DNA from: JADJLQ01 sp964405735
Lineage (GTDB): Bacteria > Bacteroidota > Bacteroidia > Chitinophagales > Saprospiraceae
Reading direction: 5' to 3'
DNA length: 41,402 bases
NCBI GenBank assembly: GCA_964405735.1
Contig: CAYOPD010000024.1
Span: forward strand, 1-41,402
Every line of letters begins with the position of its first letter. The first letter of the stretch is position 1. Positions 1 through 7,737 of this stretch are shown here, piece after piece. A model generated the notes under the pieces. That model saw only the letters and a program-made list of their open reading frames with translations, was not told the DNA's origin and did not search any database. The position numbers and the translations under genes were made by a program.

Positions 1-6
1 TTCCCG

Positions 7-62
7 GGAGGAGCGCAGCTCCGACCTCACACACATCATTAAGGAGGATCGAAGCCCCGACC
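7..62. repeat. Pair of related 20-bp direct repeats
   Basis: Two 20-base units at 7-26 and 43-62 match at 17 of 20 positions, sharing the skeleton GGAGGA..CG.AGC.CCGACC with a 36-base offset. The first unit contains the inverted repeat GGAGC-GCA-GCTCC. A TTCCCGGGA at the window start and a TTTCCGGGAA at about 68-77 frame the pair. It lies between the window edge and the first gene. It could be the tail of a larger intergenic repeat cut by the window edge; I cannot assign a function. Confidence 0.4.
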
Positions 63-110
63 CCCGAGTTTCCGGGAAAAACATTAAATTAATAGCTCCA
101 ACTTACTGAT

Positions 111-560
111 ATGAAATTCCACGTACTCCTTGTCTTCCTCGCCCTATTCAGCTGCTCCCAACCGGCAAACCCCTATCCTCCGACCATGGCAAAAGAAATC
201 GAATCCGCCGACAAAGCCATGAGCGATCTGGCCGGCGAAATCGGCTTCAACAACGCCGTCCTGCAATATGCGGACTCCTCGATTGTGAAATTGAGCGAAG
301 GTAAACCGCCCATACAGGGAATAACCGCCTTTTCCGATTCTTATGATCATGAAAAGGACATCAAAACCATATCCTGGATTCCATCCCACGCTGAAGTAGC
401 CAAATCCGGGGAGCTCGGATACACCTGGGGTACCTGGACCCTGAATGCTCCCGACACGGTTTTATATGGAAAATATTTTACCGTATGGAAAAAGAACGCT
501 GAGAATAAATGGAAGGTGGTACTTGACGGAGGAAACGGAACTAACCCACCCCCGAACTAG
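111..560 (+). CDS. Small secreted lipoprotein, DUF4440/SnoaL-like
   Basis: This 149-residue protein starts with a lipoprotein signal: a basic start, a hydrophobic stretch, and a lipobox ending at Cys15 (L-F-S-C). It is therefore probably anchored in a membrane facing the periplasm. The remainder has the pattern of the NTF2-like DUF4440/SnoaL group: an N-terminal helix with 'ADKAMSDLA', a middle 'GELGYTWGTW' strand, and a C-terminal 'YFTVWKK..ENKWKVVLDGGN' strand pair, which is the most recognisable part of the family. These proteins are usually ligand-binding or of unknown activity, so no reaction is proposed. It stands alone ahead of an unrelated AT-rich gene. Its stop codon lies inside the first unit of an 8-bp tandem array. 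The family call comes from pattern recognition of the C-terminal half only. Confidence 0.7.
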   Translation: MKFHVLLVFLALFSCSQPANPYPPTMAKEIESADKAMSDLAGEIGFNNAVLQYADSSIVKLSEGKPPIQGITAFSDSYDHEKDIKTISWIPSHAEVAKSGELGYTWGTWTLNAPDTVLYGKYFTVWKKNAENKWKVVLDGGNGTNPPPN

Positions 561-602
561 CCAACTGAAAAACTAGATAACCAGCCAACTTACTAACTAT
601 AT
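555..602. repeat. Period-8 degenerate tandem array at a stop codon
   Basis: Six consecutive 8-base units begin with AAC (AACT five times, AACC once), at 555, 563, 571, 579, 587 and 595. The first unit contains the TAG stop of the preceding lipoprotein gene. Positions 5-8 vary from unit to unit. The phase is kept without slippage. It differs from the other arrays in this window in having period 8 rather than 7, but shares their position directly at a gene end. Confidence 0.6.
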
Positions 603-706
603 TTTAAGAATATCCCGGAACTTCAGGCCACAATCAGAAACAGAAGAAACAAAAATCAAAAAAATTGCCAAAGCCATTGAACAAATGCAATCCCGCTGAT
701 GGTGTA

Positions 707-1069
707 ATGAATTTTACCAAATTAGTTCCAAATGTATACTATCAGGATATTAATGACGGCTTAAAACTATTTATTGATTGTCTTGAATTTAAAATTGGAC
801 ACCAGGAATTGAAGTCAGAGAATCCATTTTGTGTTATCGAAAAAGACGGGTTGCAAATTTATCTGTTTCAACATGAAGAACTTGCTCAGCAACATAATCC
901 TGAATTTAGACTTCAAACGAATATCATAGATGAAGTATACAAAAAAGTAAGTTCATCACATCCGGAATATCTGCATCCCAATCTTAATAAAGTCACCCTC
1001 CGTCCCTGGGGAGCAAAAGAATTTGCCCTGCGGGATCACCAAGTATGTATCATCATTCAGCAATGGTGA
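707..1069 (+). CDS. Glyoxalase/bleomycin-resistance (VOC) family protein
   Basis: A 120-residue protein of the size of a single VOC (vicinal oxygen chelate) module. It begins 'LVPNVYYQDINDGLKLFIDCLEF', the usual opening beta-strand and helix of glyoxalase-like proteins, and ends with an 'RPWGAKEFALRDH' stretch like the family's closing 'pwG.re..v.DPdG' motif. VOC proteins bind metals, antibiotics or small electrophiles as dimers; the substrate cannot be told. I chose the ATG at 707. An in-frame TTG at 665 would add 14 residues unlike the family. The gene is much richer in A+T than its neighbours (16 G/C in the 60 bases at 721-780), which suggests recent acquisition. It sits alone, converging on sdhB. 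Confidence 0.7.
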   Translation: MNFTKLVPNVYYQDINDGLKLFIDCLEFKIGHQELKSENPFCVIEKDGLQIYLFQHEELAQQHNPEFRLQTNIIDEVYKKVSSSHPEYLHPNLNKVTLRPWGAKEFALRDHQVCIIIQQW

Positions 1070-1082
1070 ATGCCAACAAAGT

Positions 1083-1110
1083 AGACAAAAGACGAAGGAT
1101 AAAAAGGGGA
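1083..1110. repeat. Possible remnant of a purine-rich heptad array
   Basis: Four consecutive 7-base units after the VOC gene share an A-rich, roughly AGACAAA-like pattern (AGACAAA, AGACGAA, GGATAAA, AAGGGGA). The match is weak and might be chance. It is listed because it lies just past a stop codon, as the clearer arrays in this window do. Confidence 0.25.
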
Positions 1111-1157
1111 TGGCCTATTCCTGTTTCAGGCAAATAAGTACCGAAGAGACAAAAGAC

Positions 1158-1904
1158 TTACTCCTCCCCCGCAATCACCGCCGCAAAATACTCCCTGTTC
1201 ATCCTTGCGATATAATCCACCGAAATTTCCTTGGGGCATTCGGCCTCGCAGGCATAGGTATTGCTGCATTTGCCAAAACCTTCGATATCCATTTGGTTCA
1301 CCATGTTTTTCACCCTGGTCTTCCGTTCAATCTGTCCCTGGGGAAGCAAGGCCAGGTGGGAGACCTTGGCCGCGGTAAACAACATGGCGGAGGCATTGGG
1401 GCAGGCTGCTACGCAGGCTCCGCAACCTATACAGGCAGCTGCATCAAAGGCCGCGCTGGCCTTGTCCCTTTCCACCGGAATAGCATTGCCATCCGGCGCC
1501 TGGCCCGTATTCACCGAAATAAATCCGCCGGCCTGGATGATCCGGTCAAAAGCAGAACGGTCCACCACCAGGTCCCTGATCACCGGAAAGGAATTGGCCC
1601 GGAAAGGTTCGACCACGATGGTATCCCCGTCCCGGAAATGACGCATATGAAGCTGGCAGGTCGTCGTACCTCCAAGGGGTCCGTGGGCCTGGCCATTGAT
1701 CACCATGGAACAGGCTCCGCAAATCCCTTCCCGGCAATCGTGGTCAAAGGCAATAGGCTCCTTCTTTTCACTCAGCAATTCTTCATTGAGCACGTCAAAC
1801 ATCTCCAGGAAGGACATGTGTTCATTGGCATTCACGGAAAAGGTCTCAAATTTTCCTTTTGCCTGACTGTCGGCCTGTCTCCAGACTTTTAATGTTAGTT
1901 TCAT
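1158..1904 (-). CDS. sdhB: Succinate dehydrogenase/fumarate reductase iron-sulfur subunit
   Basis: This 248-residue subunit carries electrons between the flavoprotein and the membrane cytochrome b through three Fe-S clusters. The cysteines of all three are visible: C57, C62, C65 and C83 (motif DCREGICGAC) for the [2Fe-2S] cluster; C158, C161, C164 with C223 for the [4Fe-4S]; C168, C213 and C219 for the [3Fe-4S]. Length and layout match the Bacteroidota/epsilonproteobacterial menaquinone-linked type. It is the last gene of sdhC-sdhA-sdhB, read on the minus strand. Unlike the tight sdhC-sdhA junction, 201 bases separate it from sdhA, almost all filled by a heptad repeat array. The ATG at 1904 lies 12 bases beyond that array. 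Confidence 0.96.
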   Translation of the reverse strand: MKLTLKVWRQADSQAKGKFETFSVNANEHMSFLEMFDVLNEELLSEKKEPIAFDHDCREGICGACSMVINGQAHGPLGGTTTCQLHMRHFRDGDTIVVEPFRANSFPVIRDLVVDRSAFDRIIQAGGFISVNTGQAPDGNAIPVERDKASAAFDAAACIGCGACVAACPNASAMLFTAAKVSHLALLPQGQIERKTRVKNMVNQMDIEGFGKCSNTYACEAECPKEISVDYIARMNREYFAAVIAGEE

Positions 1905-1916
1905 AAAAACAATTTT

Positions 1917-2105
1917 CAGCGATCAGTTATCGGCTTTCAGTTATCAGCCATCAGCTATCAGCTTTCAGTTGTCAGCTATCAGCTTTCAGTTATCAGCTTT
2001 CAGCTTTCAGTTATCAGCGATCAGTTGTCAGCTTTCAGCTATTAGCTATCTGATGGCTGACTGCTGACTGCTGACTGCTGACCGCTGACTGCTGACTGCT
2101 GACCG
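1917..2105. repeat. 27-unit heptad tandem array between sdhA and sdhB
   Basis: The 189 bases divide exactly into 27 seven-base units with no phase slip. From 1917 to 2049 there are 19 units of consensus CAGYTNT (for example CAGTTAT, CAGCTTT, CAGCTAT). From 2050 to 2105 there are 8 units of consensus CTGACTG/CTGACCG. The last unit touches the sdhA stop codon (2106-2108, minus strand). CAG in one arm and CTG in the other are complementary, so the mRNA of the sdh operon could fold the two arms on each other. This is not a coding region on either strand that I can support. Confidence 0.9.
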
Positions 2106-4100
2106 CTACTTATAACTTCTCGATTTTAATTCCACATTTTCAAATTTCAGAGGTTCTTTGGTCAGTTCCATATTGCTGTCGTTCCAGGCCCAGGCGGATA
2201 CATAGGCATACAGGTCGTCGCGGCGGAGGGCTTCTCCTTCACTGTCCTGGTATTCCTCCCGGAAATGCCCGCCACAACTTTCATTGCGGTCCAGGGCGTC
2301 CACGACGAGCATTTCGCCCAGTTCCATAAAATCGGCCACCCGGTTGGCTTTGTCCAGCTCGGGATTAAATTCGAGGGCCTTGCCCGGTACATAGACTTCT
2401 TTCCAGAAGGTGTCTCGAAGCTGGCGGATCTGAATCCGCGCCTGCTCCAGGCCTTCCCGGTTACGGGCCATGCCGCAATGGTCCCACATGATTTTGCCCA
2501 GTTGCCGGTGAAGGCTCTCCACGGATTGTTTACCCTGGACATTGAGAAGATGTTCAATACGGTCCCGAACATCCTTTTCCACCTGATCAAACTCCGGGCT
2601 GCCGGTATTAGTCGCTGGGGTGCGTATTTCTTTGGATAAAAAAGTCCCAATGGTATAAGGGATTACAAAATAGCCGTCCGCCAATCCCTGCATCAGGGCC
2701 GAAGCCCCCAACCGGTTGGCTCCGTGGTCGCTGAAATTACATTCGCCCAGGGCAAATAAACCCGGAATATTGGTCTCCAGGTTGTAATCCACCCACAGGC
2801 CGCCCATGGTATAATGGATGGCCGGATAGATCATCATGGGTGTTTTGTAAGGATCTTCACCGACTATTTTTTCATACATCTCAAACAGGTTGCCGTATTT
2901 TTCACTGATTACGGCTTCTCCCAGTTTGCGAATGGTGGCGGCATCGGGATTATGTATTCCTTTCACATTGGCCTGTGATTTTCCGAAACGTTCGATGGCA
3001 GCCGTGAAATCCAGGTAGACCGCAAGGCCGGTGGCATTGACCCCGCGGCCTTCGTCGCATACTTTTTTGGCCGCGCGGGAAGCCACGTCCCGTGGTACCA
3101 GGTTGGCGAAAGCGGGATACATCCGTTCCAGGTAATAGTCCCGGTCACCTTCGGGTATATCCGTGGCTTTTTTCTTTCTTTCCCTTATGGCAAGCACGTC
3201 GTCCATTTTCTTAGGAACCCATACCCTGCCGTCATTGCGGAGGGATTCCGACATCAGGGTCAGTTTGGACTGGTATTCACCGCTGACCGGAATGCAGGTG
3301 GGATGGATCTGGGTGAAACAGGGATTGGCCATCAGCGCTCCCCGTTTTACCGCTTTCCAGGCAGCGCTCACATTGGATCCCATGGCATTGGTGGAGAGGT
3401 AATAGACGTTGCCGTAACCACCGGTTGCCAGGATCACCGCATGGGCGCCGAACCGTTCCAGTTTGCCGGTAACCAGGTTGCGGACGATGATCCCCCTCGC
3501 CTTTCCATCGATGATCACGAGGTCCATCATTTCGTGGCGGTTGTACATCTTCACATTCCCAAGGGAAATCTGCCGCGAGAGGGCGCTGTAGGCACCCAGG
3601 AGCAGTTGTTGGCCGGTCTGCCCCCTTGCGTAAAAAGTACGGGAAACCTGCACACCTCCGAAGGAACGGTTTTCGAGTAGGCCACCATAATCACGGGCAA
3701 ATGGCACTCCCTGGGCAACGCACTGGTCGATGATGTTGACACTGACCTCGGCCATGCGATGGACATTGGCCTCCCTGGCCCGGTAATCACCGCCTTTAAT
3801 GGTGTCATAAAACAGACGGAAGATGCTGTCCCCGTCATTGGCATAATTTTTTGCCGCATTGATCCCTCCCTGTGCCGCGATACTATGCGCACGCCTCGGG
3901 CTGTCGTGGAAAGTAAAACATTTAACGCTATAACCAAGTTCTCCAAGGCTGGCCGCTGCGGAAGCGCCTGCCAGGCCTGTACCGACGACAATGACCTCCA
4001 GTCTCCTCTTATTCTGTGGAGCCACCAGGGGCACCGTTGACCTGAACCGGGTCCATTTTTCGGCGATGGGCCCGGGGGGGATTTTGGAATCCAATTCCAT
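2106..4100 (-). CDS. sdhA: Succinate dehydrogenase/fumarate reductase flavoprotein subunit
   Basis: A 664-residue FAD enzyme that interconverts succinate and fumarate on the cytoplasmic face of the membrane complex. Residues 40-46 (GTGLAGA) form the dinucleotide-binding loop. The segment around 71-80 (AHSIAAQGGI) contains His72, the likely covalent FAD attachment site. 'LVPRDVASRA' supplies a catalytic arginine, and 'HGANRLGASAL' is the conserved C-terminal FAD/substrate motif. The length is typical of the Bacteroidota type. I chose the ATG at 4100: it follows the sdhC stop (4108) by seven bases, whereas an in-frame ATG at 4145 would lie inside sdhC and add 15 unconserved residues. It is followed by the heptad array and then sdhB. 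Confidence 0.96.
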   Translation of the reverse strand: MELDSKIPPGPIAEKWTRFRSTVPLVAPQNKRRLEVIVVGTGLAGASAAASLGELGYSVKCFTFHDSPRRAHSIAAQGGINAAKNYANDGDSIFRLFYDTIKGGDYRAREANVHRMAEVSVNIIDQCVAQGVPFARDYGGLLENRSFGGVQVSRTFYARGQTGQQLLLGAYSALSRQISLGNVKMYNRHEMMDLVIIDGKARGIIVRNLVTGKLERFGAHAVILATGGYGNVYYLSTNAMGSNVSAAWKAVKRGALMANPCFTQIHPTCIPVSGEYQSKLTLMSESLRNDGRVWVPKKMDDVLAIRERKKKATDIPEGDRDYYLERMYPAFANLVPRDVASRAAKKVCDEGRGVNATGLAVYLDFTAAIERFGKSQANVKGIHNPDAATIRKLGEAVISEKYGNLFEMYEKIVGEDPYKTPMMIYPAIHYTMGGLWVDYNLETNIPGLFALGECNFSDHGANRLGASALMQGLADGYFVIPYTIGTFLSKEIRTPATNTGSPEFDQVEKDVRDRIEHLLNVQGKQSVESLHRQLGKIMWDHCGMARNREGLEQARIQIRQLRDTFWKEVYVPGKALEFNPELDKANRVADFMELGEMLVVDALDRNESCGGHFREEYQDSEGEALRRDDLYAYVSAWAWNDSNMELTKEPLKFENVELKSRSYK

Positions 4101-4107
4101 ATATTTT

Positions 4108-4788
4108 TTATTTAGAGAAAAATTGTATAATCGGGATGATGGCAAAACCGGCTGAAATGAGGATGCAGAATGCGGTTCCGGTGTTTTTGATCCAGGGGGT
4201 GTATTTGGGGTGGTTCAGCCCCAGGGACTGGAAAGCACTCTGAAAGCCATGCTGCAGGTGGAAGCCCAGGAAAACCATGCCGGCTACATAAAAAAGTACG
4301 ATCCACCACTGGTCGAAAGCCACGGCCACCCTGGAATAAAGATCATTGATCTGATCGTATCCCTTATAACTGACTTTTGCCAGCTCACCCCGCTTCATTT
4401 TAAACCAGAAATCCCCCATATGGACGATAAGGAAAAGAAGGATCACACTGCCCAGAAGGGCCATTTGTCTTGACGCGAAAGTCGTTTTGGAAGGATGTTT
4501 GTTTAAATAACCCGCTTTGCGGGCCGACCGGTTTTGGAAATAAAGGAGCAGGCCCTGAAAGGTATGCAACAAAATAAAAAAATAGGTGAAGTAACTGATG
4601 AGCTTGATCAGGGGGTTGTGGGTCATGAAGTAGGTATAGGTATTAAAAGCCTCTCCTCCGTCATTTTTCAACAACTGAAAATTGCCAGCCAGGTGGACCA
4701 CCAGGAACAGACATAAAAACAAGCCGGTCAGGCTCATGATCAATTTCCGGCCCAGGGAAGATTTGAAAAAGGCAACAATCCAATTCAT
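4108..4788 (-). CDS. sdhC: Succinate dehydrogenase cytochrome b558-type membrane subunit
   Basis: This 226-residue protein has five hydrophobic segments (about 16-36, 60-84, 108-124, 160-180, 203-222). It carries histidines H32, H75, H123 and H177 placed as the four axial ligands of a two-haem cytochrome b, as in Wolinella-type fumarate reductase. It anchors SdhAB and exchanges electrons with menaquinone. There is no separate sdhD, as expected for this type. The ATG at 4788 was preferred over one at 4824, because the upstream one coincides with the predicted promoter at 4822-4829 and adds 12 residues with no membrane or family character. It is the first gene of the sdhCAB operon. Confidence 0.93.
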   Translation of the reverse strand: MNWIVAFFKSSLGRKLIMSLTGLFLCLFLVVHLAGNFQLLKNDGGEAFNTYTYFMTHNPLIKLISYFTYFFILLHTFQGLLLYFQNRSARKAGYLNKHPSKTTFASRQMALLGSVILLFLIVHMGDFWFKMKRGELAKVSYKGYDQINDLYSRVAVAFDQWWIVLFYVAGMVFLGFHLQHGFQSAFQSLGLNHPKYTPWIKNTGTAFCILISAGFAIIPIIQFFSK

Positions 4789-4821
4789 AAAATATCCGTC
4801 TATGGTACTGTATTCGGCTGG

Positions 4822-4829
4822 CAAAAATA
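4822..4829 (-). promoter_or_regulatory. Predicted -7 promoter element of sdhCAB
   Basis: TATTTTTG on the minus strand matches the Bacteroidota -7 consensus TAnnTTTG. It leaves a leader of roughly 30 bases before the ATG at 4788. No clear -33 TTG is seen at the usual distance. A nearby inverted repeat, CGAAG...CTTCG at about 4831-4853, might bear on regulation. Confidence 0.5.
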
Positions 4830-4964
4830 ACGAAGCCGTTTCCAGGACTTCGTAATCCTACCTGGGTTAAATATATTTAGAAACTGTCTAAACTAAAAAC
4901 TATCCGGGCCATTGCTTTGTTTATGGTAGGATCCGGGCCCGTGTCCGGGAATATATTTTAAAAC

Positions 4965-4972
4965 TACCTTTG
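4965..4972 (+). promoter_or_regulatory. Predicted -7 element ahead of the 166-aa gene and rnr
   Basis: TACCTTTG matches TAnnTTTG exactly. It ends only seven bases before the ATG at 4980, so a transcript would start at or next to the start codon. Confidence 0.5.
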
Positions 4973-4979
4973 TACCTGA

Positions 4980-5480
4980 ATGAGCAGGAACTTATTTCAA
5001 CAATTTATTGATTTTTTTCCACCGGTTGAACTCCCGGTCACCCTTACTCTGGACGGACACCGGGACTTTGAAGAAGTGAATGACCTGCTTCCCGGGGAAC
5101 TGGCCGCCGCCTTTATTTCCAATGAAGAAGAGATGCCGGGGGAAGAATTCACGGAATACCTGCCCTGCTTCCGCTTGCCGGGGGACAAAGAATTTATTTC
5201 CCTGGTTTATTGGAAAGCGACCCTGCTGCGCCATGATTTTATCATTGCCACCTATACCAAATCAGGCATCCCGATTTCCAGGCAGGTGATTGCAGGAACC
5301 TCCAGCGACGGGAAAACCATTGTAAAAAAAGTAGCCACCCTTCAACCCGACGGCAGTATTGATGTCATCGCTTCGCAGCAGGCTGCGGACGATCTACACT
5401 TCGATCCCAGTCAGACTCACGAACTGAATTACGAGTTGATGCCGAACGGCTTTATCGCATTATTAAATGAAAACCAATAA
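4980..5480 (+). CDS. Uncharacterised soluble protein overlapping rnr
   Basis: A 166-residue acidic protein with no signal peptide, membrane segment or nucleotide-binding motif that I recognise. Its composition suggests a compact alpha/beta fold: alternating strands are visible from about residue 66 to 160, including 'FISLVYWKATLLRHDFIIATYT' split over two strands and a C-terminal 'NYELMPNGFIALLNE'. The last 14 bases overlap the start of rnr, and a promoter-like element sits just upstream, so the two are almost certainly co-transcribed and perhaps translationally coupled. This suggests a link to RNA turnover, but only by position. The start at 4980 is the first ATG after the promoter element. 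Confidence 0.75.
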   Translation: MSRNLFQQFIDFFPPVELPVTLTLDGHRDFEEVNDLLPGELAAAFISNEEEMPGEEFTEYLPCFRLPGDKEFISLVYWKATLLRHDFIIATYTKSGIPISRQVIAGTSSDGKTIVKKVATLQPDGSIDVIASQQAADDLHFDPSQTHELNYELMPNGFIALLNENQ

Positions 5481-7665
5481 CGAAAAAAGAAATCCGGGCA
5501 AGAAGCACCACTTTGACGCCCTCAAAGAATTAGTAGCCGGTTATCTTAAAAAAAATCCCAGAAAATCATACTCCGCCCGTCAACTGGGCAAAGCCGTCCA
5601 GGCCGGAAATGACAAGGACGAAGTAGACCAGGTGCTGAAAAGGCTGATCCAAACCCGGCGGGTTACCGAAGTAAGCAAAGGCCAGTTCCAATATGGACAG
5701 GGATCGGGCAACCGGTCCTCCAGGGGCAAGGCCTCCACCGGAAGTGATATTGCCATCGAAGGGCGGGTGGAAGTTATCCGCAGCGGGTCCGCCTACCTCA
5801 TTTCTGATCAGAGTGCACAGGATGTGTATATCCCTGCCAAAAACCTCCAGGGAGCCATACATGGCGACATTGTAAAAGTTCAGGTGCTGGGAGGCCGCAA
5901 AAACAGGCCTGAGGGCAAGGTGGTCCAGATCCTCAAAAGGGAGACGCATTATTTTGTAGGAACCTTCCATCACCGCCGCAACATGCATATCGTCTACCCG
6001 GACAGTGAAAACCATCGGTTGGAAATCCATGTAAAAAACCAGGACAGCATGGATGCCCGCGATGGGGACAAAGTCATTGTCAGCATCCTGGCATGGAGGG
6101 ATGACGCGCACCGGTTTCCAACCGGGAAGGTCACCCAGATCCTCAGCGCTGATGCACTGATCGACAATGAGATGATGGCCACCCTGATCAACCATGGCTT
6201 CCCGCTGATCTTCAGTGACGAAGCCCTTGATATTGCCCATAAAGCCGCGGCAGGGATGCAGGATGGACTGGCCTGGCCCGATCGGAGAGACTTTCGCCAG
6301 GTGACCACCTTCACGATCGATCCACTGACGGCCAAAGACTTTGACGATGCCATTTCATTCAACCGTTTGGACAACGGCCATCTTGAAATAGGCATTCATA
6401 TCGCCGATGCATCGCATTACCTGGAAGAAGGGACCGTTCTGGACAAAGAAGCTTATGCCAAAAGCACCTCGGTCTATCTCGTTGACCGGGCCCTGCCCAT
6501 GCTGCCTGAAGTATTGTCCTCGGAGGTCTGCTCCCTGAACCCCCTCTGCGACCGGCTCACCTTTTCTGTGGTCTTTACCCTCGATCCCTCCAACTATAAA
6601 GTCTTGGGCACCTGGATCGGTAAGTCAGTCATCCACTCCAACCACCGGTTTGTCTACGAAGACGCTCAGGAGGTGCTGGACCAGGGCAACGGGATCTTCC
6701 ATGAAGAACTGAATATTCTGAATAAAATAGCCATTCACCTCAGGAAAAAAAGATTTGCTGAAGGCAGCATCGGTTTTGAGTCCCCTGAATACCGCTTTGA
6801 CCTCGATCCGGTCAGCGGCAAACCGATTTCGGTCCGCGAAAAAACCCGGATCGACACCCATATGCTGGTCGAGGAATACATGCTGATGGCCAATCGGGCC
6901 GTGGCAGAGTTTATTCACCATAAAGAAAAAAACCAGGACATCATACCCTTTGTGTACCGCGTGCACGATCTGCCTGACCTGGATAAACTGGCAGACCTTT
7001 CCTTATTTGCCAAGGAGATGGGTTTTGAACTCAGGATGAACACCCCGAAGGAAATTACCCGCTCGCTCAACGCGCTCTATGAAGCCAGCGCTACCAATGA
7101 ATCCCTGAAAATCCTGCAACCCCTCGCCATACGAACCATGGCTAAAGCCGAATATTCCACCAACAACATCGGCCACTATGGGCTTGCTTTTGATTTGTAC
7201 AGTCACTTCACTTCACCGATACGGAGGTATTCCGATATCCTGGCCCACCGCATTCTTTTTAAAAACCTCAACCAAACCTTCCGGGTTGACAAAAAAAGGC
7301 TGGAAGAACAATGCAAATACATATCAAACCAGGAGCGTAAAGCCATGGAAGCGGAACGCGACTCGGTGAAATTTTTCCAGTTGCTCTACATCGCCGATCA
7401 TGTGGGACAGGAATTTACCGGTAAGATTTCAGGCCTTATTGAACGGGGCATATTTACTGAACTGGACGAAAATCATGTGGAAGGGTTTATTGCCTTTGAA
7501 GAAATGGATGAACCTTTTGTGCTTGCTGCAAGCCGGCTGAAAGTCATGGGGCGCAGGAGCGGGATCACCCTTTCCATGGGAGACCGTATACGTGTAAAGA
7601 TTGAATCGGCAGAGTTATCGTCTAAAAGGGTGCAGATGTCGTTTGTAGGTAAGGTGAGTCAGTAA
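5467..7665 (+). CDS. rnr: Ribonuclease R
   Basis: A 732-residue 3'-5' exoribonuclease of the RNase II/R family that degrades structured RNA in the cytoplasm. An N-terminal winged-helix region (about 15-75) is followed by cold-shock-like domains (about 90-250) and the RNB catalytic domain. The metal-binding motif is at 291-296 (D291-F-D293-D294-A-I). The conserved 'TSPIRRYSDILAHRIL' segment lies at about 582-597. An S1 RNA-binding domain occupies about 645-728. Length and domain order identify RNase R rather than the shorter RNase II. It overlaps the preceding unknown gene by 14 bases. A heptad array starts at its stop codon. Confidence 0.95.
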   Translation: MKTNNEKRNPGKKHHFDALKELVAGYLKKNPRKSYSARQLGKAVQAGNDKDEVDQVLKRLIQTRRVTEVSKGQFQYGQGSGNRSSRGKASTGSDIAIEGRVEVIRSGSAYLISDQSAQDVYIPAKNLQGAIHGDIVKVQVLGGRKNRPEGKVVQILKRETHYFVGTFHHRRNMHIVYPDSENHRLEIHVKNQDSMDARDGDKVIVSILAWRDDAHRFPTGKVTQILSADALIDNEMMATLINHGFPLIFSDEALDIAHKAAAGMQDGLAWPDRRDFRQVTTFTIDPLTAKDFDDAISFNRLDNGHLEIGIHIADASHYLEEGTVLDKEAYAKSTSVYLVDRALPMLPEVLSSEVCSLNPLCDRLTFSVVFTLDPSNYKVLGTWIGKSVIHSNHRFVYEDAQEVLDQGNGIFHEELNILNKIAIHLRKKRFAEGSIGFESPEYRFDLDPVSGKPISVREKTRIDTHMLVEEYMLMANRAVAEFIHHKEKNQDIIPFVYRVHDLPDLDKLADLSLFAKEMGFELRMNTPKEITRSLNALYEASATNESLKILQPLAIRTMAKAEYSTNNIGHYGLAFDLYSHFTSPIRRYSDILAHRILFKNLNQTFRVDKKRLEEQCKYISNQERKAMEAERDSVKFFQLLYIADHVGQEFTGKISGLIERGIFTELDENHVEGFIAFEEMDEPFVLAASRLKVMGRRSGITLSMGDRIRVKIESAELSSKRVQMSFVGKVSQ

Positions 7666-7724
7666 TCCGTAGTCCGTGGTCCGTGGTCAGCAAATCGTGA
7701 TTACTGAATCACAATTCGTAATTA
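7662..7724. repeat. Nine-unit heptad array at the rnr stop codon
   Basis: Nine 7-base units follow a loose GTNRTYM consensus (GTAATCC, GTAGTCC, GTGGTCC, GTGGTCA, then more diverged units ending GTAATTA). The first unit contains the TAA stop of rnr (7663-7665). The left four units are clear; the right five keep the phase but are degenerate. It occupies nearly all of the gap between rnr and the DUF819 gene. Confidence 0.6.
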
Positions 7725-7737
7725 CCTTGTGGCGACC

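Noticed and set aside
1023..1892. 289-codon open frame on the plus strand opposite sdhB
   Set aside because: It is the antisense shadow of a clearly conserved gene, and its translation has no recognisable motif.
1917..2105. CRISPR array in the sdhA-sdhB gap
   Set aside because: Units are 7 bases with no repeat-spacer alternation; CRISPR repeats are over 20 bases with unique spacers.
5566..6240. 224-codon minus-strand open frame opposite rnr
   Set aside because: The sense strand encodes conserved RNase R domains; the antisense product resembles nothing.
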